Shown here piece after piece: positions 61,049 through 64,000 of a stretch of 64,000 nucleotides of DNA. The notes under the pieces were generated by a model, which was not told where the DNA came from, searched no databases, and saw nothing but the letters and a program-made list of their open reading frames with translations. A program made the translations under genes and the position numbers. The stretch spans positions 2,356,001-2,420,000 of the forward strand of contig NZ_CP050134.2 of NCBI RefSeq assembly GCF_011612265.2, read 5' to 3'. The stretch comes from Corynebacterium matruchotii (GTDB lineage: Bacteria; Actinomycetota; Actinomycetes; Mycobacteriales; Mycobacteriaceae). How positions within the stretch are numbered: position 1 is the first letter of the stretch; each line of letters starts with the position of its first letter.

Positions 61049-61373
61049 AATTATCTTACCCTTCAGCAAGTGGCGCGCTGCAGGCTTCCCCTCCCGCAGA
61101 ATAAACACGCACGTGCTAATAGAAGCTTAGCGTGAAACATGTGACTGGTGCGACCTATTGTGTCGAAAATATGCCAAAGAGATAGAAATCCTGCCCTATA
61201 GTTCTATGGGAAAACGCCAGTCGCTGGGGTTTCCGCAAACATACAAAAATGAGTGACATATGTCTCATATTATTATTTTTAGATGTATCGTGGATTTATA
61301 ACGGTCACCAAAAATATCTATGTGGGGGTTCGTTCAAACCCCCACAATAGGCTTTGTTATTAGGTCAAATCCA
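61049..61373. promoter_or_regulatory. Gap with BldC-like gene upstream region
   Basis: 325 bp without a gene. It holds a perfect 10-bp palindrome GACATATGTC at 61255-61264, which could be an operator for the BldC-like gene, and the proC terminator at 61322-61345. No other structure seen. Confidence 0.4.
61322..61345 (-). terminator. proC terminator
   Basis: GTGGGGGTT/AACCCCCAC (9-bp perfect stem, 6-nt loop), followed on the minus strand after a few bases by ATATTTTTGG. 28 bp after the proC stop. Confidence 0.75.
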
Positions 61374-62183
61374 TTAGGAAGCACCAAGTTCTTTCGAACG
61401 ACGGGCGCATGCCTCAGTGGCACGATATACTGCTGCCCGCAAACCTGCTTCCTCAAATTCTCGGATAGCAGCAATGGTGGAACCACCAGGAGATGAAACA
61501 TTGGCCCGCAATTCCGCAGGCTCCGCACTCGTATCCAATAGCATTTTTGCCGCACCGTAGAAGGTCATGGTGCTCAATTCCCGAGCTGCATCCCGAGTTA
61601 AACCTAAATTCACACCTGCATCAATCATTGCCTCAACTAATAGAAATAGGTAAGCAGGTGCAGAACCTGACATTGCAGTCACCGCATCCATATCATGTTC
61701 ATCGACTACTCGCACCGCACCAACCATACTGAGCAGATCTTTGACCCGGGCTAGTTGTTCTGCTTCCACGAACCTTCCCACCGCCATTGCGCACATACCG
61801 GCACCAACTAGCATTGGGGTATTGGGCATCACCCGAATCACTGGGGCACCAGCAGCCAGGCCCTCCTCCACCACGGCAATGCTAATTCCTGCTGCCATGG
61901 AGACCACTGTCGTGGCCTCATTATTGTCTATTCTGTCGCTTATTTCTTCGACCACGGATGCCACTACTTTAGGTTTCACACAAAGAAAAACCACATCAGC
62001 ACCGTCAACTGCGAGGATGTTATCGTCAAACGTCAATACCGCGTACTTATCCCTGAGGTACTGGTTACGTTCAGGTTCACGGTTGGTCACATGAATGTTT
62101 TTGGGGTTGATGCCCCCATTAATCAAGCCAACGATGAGCGCTTCACCAATTTTTCCGCCACCGATTACTGCTATGGAACTCAT
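61374..62183 (-). CDS. proC: Pyrroline-5-carboxylate reductase
   Basis: 269 residues from the ATG at 62183 ([13 protein letters not shown]); a start four residues earlier is possible. NADPH motif GGGKIGEAL at 8-16, [23 protein letters not shown], and the C-terminal signature [26 protein letters not shown]. Last step of proline synthesis. Single gene with its own terminator. Confidence 0.96.
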   Translation of the reverse strand: MSSIAVIGGGKIGEALIVGLINGGINPKNIHVTNREPERNQYLRDKYAVLTFDDNILAVDGADVVFLCVKPKVVASVVEEISDRIDNNEATTVVSMAAGISIAVVEEGLAAGAPVIRVMPNTPMLVGAGMCAMAVGRFVEAEQLARVKDLLSMVGAVRVVDEHDMDAVTAMSGSAPAYLFLLVEAMIDAGVNLGLTRDAARELSTMTFYGAAKMLLDTSAEPAELRANVSSPGGSTIAAIREFEEAGLRAAVYRATEACARRSKELGAS

Positions 62184-62592
62184 AAATTCCACCATGCCAA
62201 AAATTCACCGGGCACGCAGCATTACATGATGATCACCGGAAAAATCACTCATATTTCTTGTACACCTCAAAATTTATGGAATGACAGTTTGTCACCGGGC
62301 AGCGTCGACAAGCGCAAAATACTGATAATTGAAATATGATTTCCGCACATCCCCACCCTAAAACAAGCACTGAGATCATAAAAACCACCGTAACCATCGC
62401 TTTTCATAGTGTGGGAAGGCCAGCGAAGTGGTTACGGTGGTTATTTTCTAGTGTTCTATAGCATCCCTTTCTGCATCTTCTGCATGAATAATCTTTGTTA
62501 TATCTAACTGCCACGCCGCGCCCCGTATGGGTATCCCGCCGTCCTGCCTGAATCGGCAGGAAGATAGCGCAAGATAGCTTCGCCGGGGACTT
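62184..62592. promoter_or_regulatory. Gap between proC and the acidic membrane-protein gene
   Basis: 409 bp without a gene. It contains the terminator 62383-62442, a small hairpin CCTGCC/GGCAGG at about 62535-62552, and an AGCGTCGACAAGC motif copy at 62301-62313. The proC promoter must be in 62184-62300. Confidence 0.5.
62383..62442 (-). terminator. Strong 14-bp hairpin after the acidic membrane-protein gene
   Basis: AACCACCGTAACCA (62383-62396) pairs perfectly with 62429-62442, with TCGCT/AGCGA inside the loop, and TTTT tracts on both sides (TTATTTT on +, TTTTTATG on -). Probable bidirectional terminator. Confidence 0.75.
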
Positions 62593-63999
62593 TTATGCCG
62601 ACATGTTCACAATAGCCAGCGGACCGAATGTCATGGTGACACCAACCAAACCTGCAAGTGTCATGGAAAACCCATCCCACGAGGTACGCAGCATGTGCAC
62701 GGCACCAACAATTATGGTGATGGCCACACAGGCAAGCCCAGCAACGATGAATTTATTGCTGATGCTATCCCACAGAACTTGGAACCCGGCAAACACGCCC
62801 ACGCCTACTAGAACACCCACAGCCGCCATGCCCAGGATGGCTAGGACGGACATTTTCTCATTGGACGATTCTTCATCAAAATCATCTTCAAATTCTTCTT
62901 CGAATTCATCGAAGTTATCAATGAAGGGGTCGTCCGCGGGATCATCAATGTCGTTACGAGCACTCGATAACCGCCCCCGCCCCGGACGGCCCAGATCCAT
63001 GTCATCACGATCATCAGTGTCGTTATCATCTTGCAGGTCAGTTTGTAGAGCCTCCTGCACATCATCGTCTTGTTGCATCTGAAGCGGCTGGGATAGCCGT
63101 GAATGACGATATGGGAAACGCCCATGCTCATCATCATGCGTGTCGTGCGATTCTTCAAAGCGCCCCATATCGAACCGGGATTCTTCAAATTCCATCACAC
63201 CTGTGGCGTCCGGAGCATTCATATCCATATCAGCTTCCGTATCGGAATCATCCGTCACATCCGCATCATCGTCAACGTCTTCGCCCTCAGTAAAGTCATC
63301 GTTGGTGAACATGCCACCGGCATAGGCTTCATCGGGATACGCATCATCGTCAACGTCATCATAATCGTAGGAATCTTCGTAGTCGTAGTCATCTTCGACC
63401 TCTTCCATGTCCGATTCGTCGATGCTAGTTTCACCCATGTTCTCGGAATCGTCGAATTCGCTGGTTGCTGCATCTTCGGACTCTGCGATTGCCGGGAATC
63501 CAACTACCATGGTGTGGTCTAACGCATCGGCTTCTGAATCATCTGTGAACGTGTTTACCGAGGCATCAGCTGTGTCATTCATGGATGTCATCGAATCAGC
63601 CACTGACTCGCCCGATGAGCCCCGACGCATATCGTGGCCGGCGGTACGATAGCCTAAACGTGCTGCGGTTTCCGACTCGTCTGACACTTTTTGGAAGGAT
63701 TCCGTGAGCGCTTTTTCCGCCCGAGTTGGTTGGGCGATCTTTTTTTGCATAGGCAGCTCCGGTGGCTGCGCTAGATCCTCCACGGATGCCTTAGTAAAAT
63801 GGTGATCCTTCAGCCGGGGGAATGTGCCAGTCGTAAGCCGCACCGGACCACCTTCATCAACCACGGACAACACAATGGTGGAATCGTCACCAGGGGTAAG
63901 ATCCGCAAAAGGCCGTTCCGATTCCCCTTCAGGGGTCAGGGGAGTTACAGGATCCTGCGTCAATGATTGCTTCATCACCGGCTTCATGACTGGCTTCAT
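62593..63999 (-). CDS. Very acidic membrane protein (may extend past the right edge)
   Basis: At least 468 residues. The visible ATG at 63999 begins MKPVMKPVMKQ, but no ribosome site can be seen because the window ends; the frame may continue. Most of the protein (about 130-390) is a disordered acidic region with long Asp/Glu runs (DYDYEDSYDYDDVDDDAYPD, EEEFEDDFDEESS). Three or so helices close it (LAILGMAAVGVLVGVGVFAGF, KFIVAGLACVAITIIVGAV, LAGLVGVTMTFGPLAIV). No named family. The neighbours place it near a ppx-proC region in relatives. Function unknown. Confidence 0.75.
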   Translation of the reverse strand: MKPVMKPVMKQSLTQDPVTPLTPEGESERPFADLTPGDDSTIVLSVVDEGGPVRLTTGTFPRLKDHHFTKASVEDLAQPPELPMQKKIAQPTRAEKALTESFQKVSDESETAARLGYRTAGHDMRRGSSGESVADSMTSMNDTADASVNTFTDDSEADALDHTMVVGFPAIAESEDAATSEFDDSENMGETSIDESDMEEVEDDYDYEDSYDYDDVDDDAYPDEAYAGGMFTNDDFTEGEDVDDDADVTDDSDTEADMDMNAPDATGVMEFEESRFDMGRFEESHDTHDDEHGRFPYRHSRLSQPLQMQQDDDVQEALQTDLQDDNDTDDRDDMDLGRPGRGRLSSARNDIDDPADDPFIDNFDEFEEEFEDDFDEESSNEKMSVLAILGMAAVGVLVGVGVFAGFQVLWDSISNKFIVAGLACVAITIIVGAVHMLRTSWDGFSMTLAGLVGVTMTFGPLAIVNMSA

Positions 64000-64000
64000 G

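Overview
The window is a stretch of a Corynebacterium-type actinobacterial chromosome. The evidence is conserved gene order (rpoB-rpoC, rplJ-rplL, secE-nusG-rplK-rplA, the haem and menaquinone clusters), a DUF3068 protein between rplL and rpoB, an MgtA-type mannosyltransferase beside menG, a BldC-like HTH protein with bS22 near proC, and frequent GTG starts. Blocks such as menD-DUF3592-mgtA-menG and hemL-phosphatase-resA-ccdA-resB-ccsB have the same order as in Mycobacterium tuberculosis. Species cannot be fixed from the sequence alone.

Layout. 1-1845: end of a type I-E CRISPR-Cas locus (3' end of cas3, then cas1 and cas2), convergent with rpoC; no repeat array is visible. 1964-12238 (minus strand): rpoC, rpoB, a DUF3068 envelope protein, rplL, rplJ. 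12789-21266: an accessory block between rplJ and rplA. It holds an AT-rich DUF4365-like gene broken by two nested IS5-type insertion sequences, a small secreted protein, a six-repeat DUF5979-like surface protein, a short-chain dehydrogenase and an AraC regulator. 21454-24910: rplA, rplK, nusG, secE and tRNAs Trp, Met, Thr and Tyr.

24987-36426 is the menaquinone region: polyprenyl diphosphate synthase, menJ, menG, mgtA, menD, menC, menB, menE and menA. Together they make, prenylate, methylate and partly saturate menaquinone. 36461-37736 holds small membrane proteins and an ArsR regulator. 37797-44165 (minus) is hemL followed by the system II cytochrome c maturation genes resA, ccdA, resB and ccsB, so haem supply and haem attachment are coupled. 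44195-47878 holds an NAD(P)-binding protein with its divergent HxlR regulator, then hemY (cgoX) and hemE.

48164-54551 splits the haem genes with unusual proteins: a PPE/WXG-like protein, a DUF222-like protein without an HNH nuclease end, an 878-residue P-type ATPase homologue that has lost its phosphorylation Asp and most other hallmark residues, and a multi-pass membrane protein. 54651-58783 is hemB-hemD-hemC-hemA. 58936-63999 carries a glutaredoxin-like protein, a HAD phosphatase, bS22, a BldC-like protein, proC and a very acidic membrane protein at the right edge.

The main points of interest are the apparent P-type pseudo-ATPase cassette inside the haem cluster, the exactly reconstructable nested IS insertion in the DUF4365 gene, and a short motif recurring just after gene ends.
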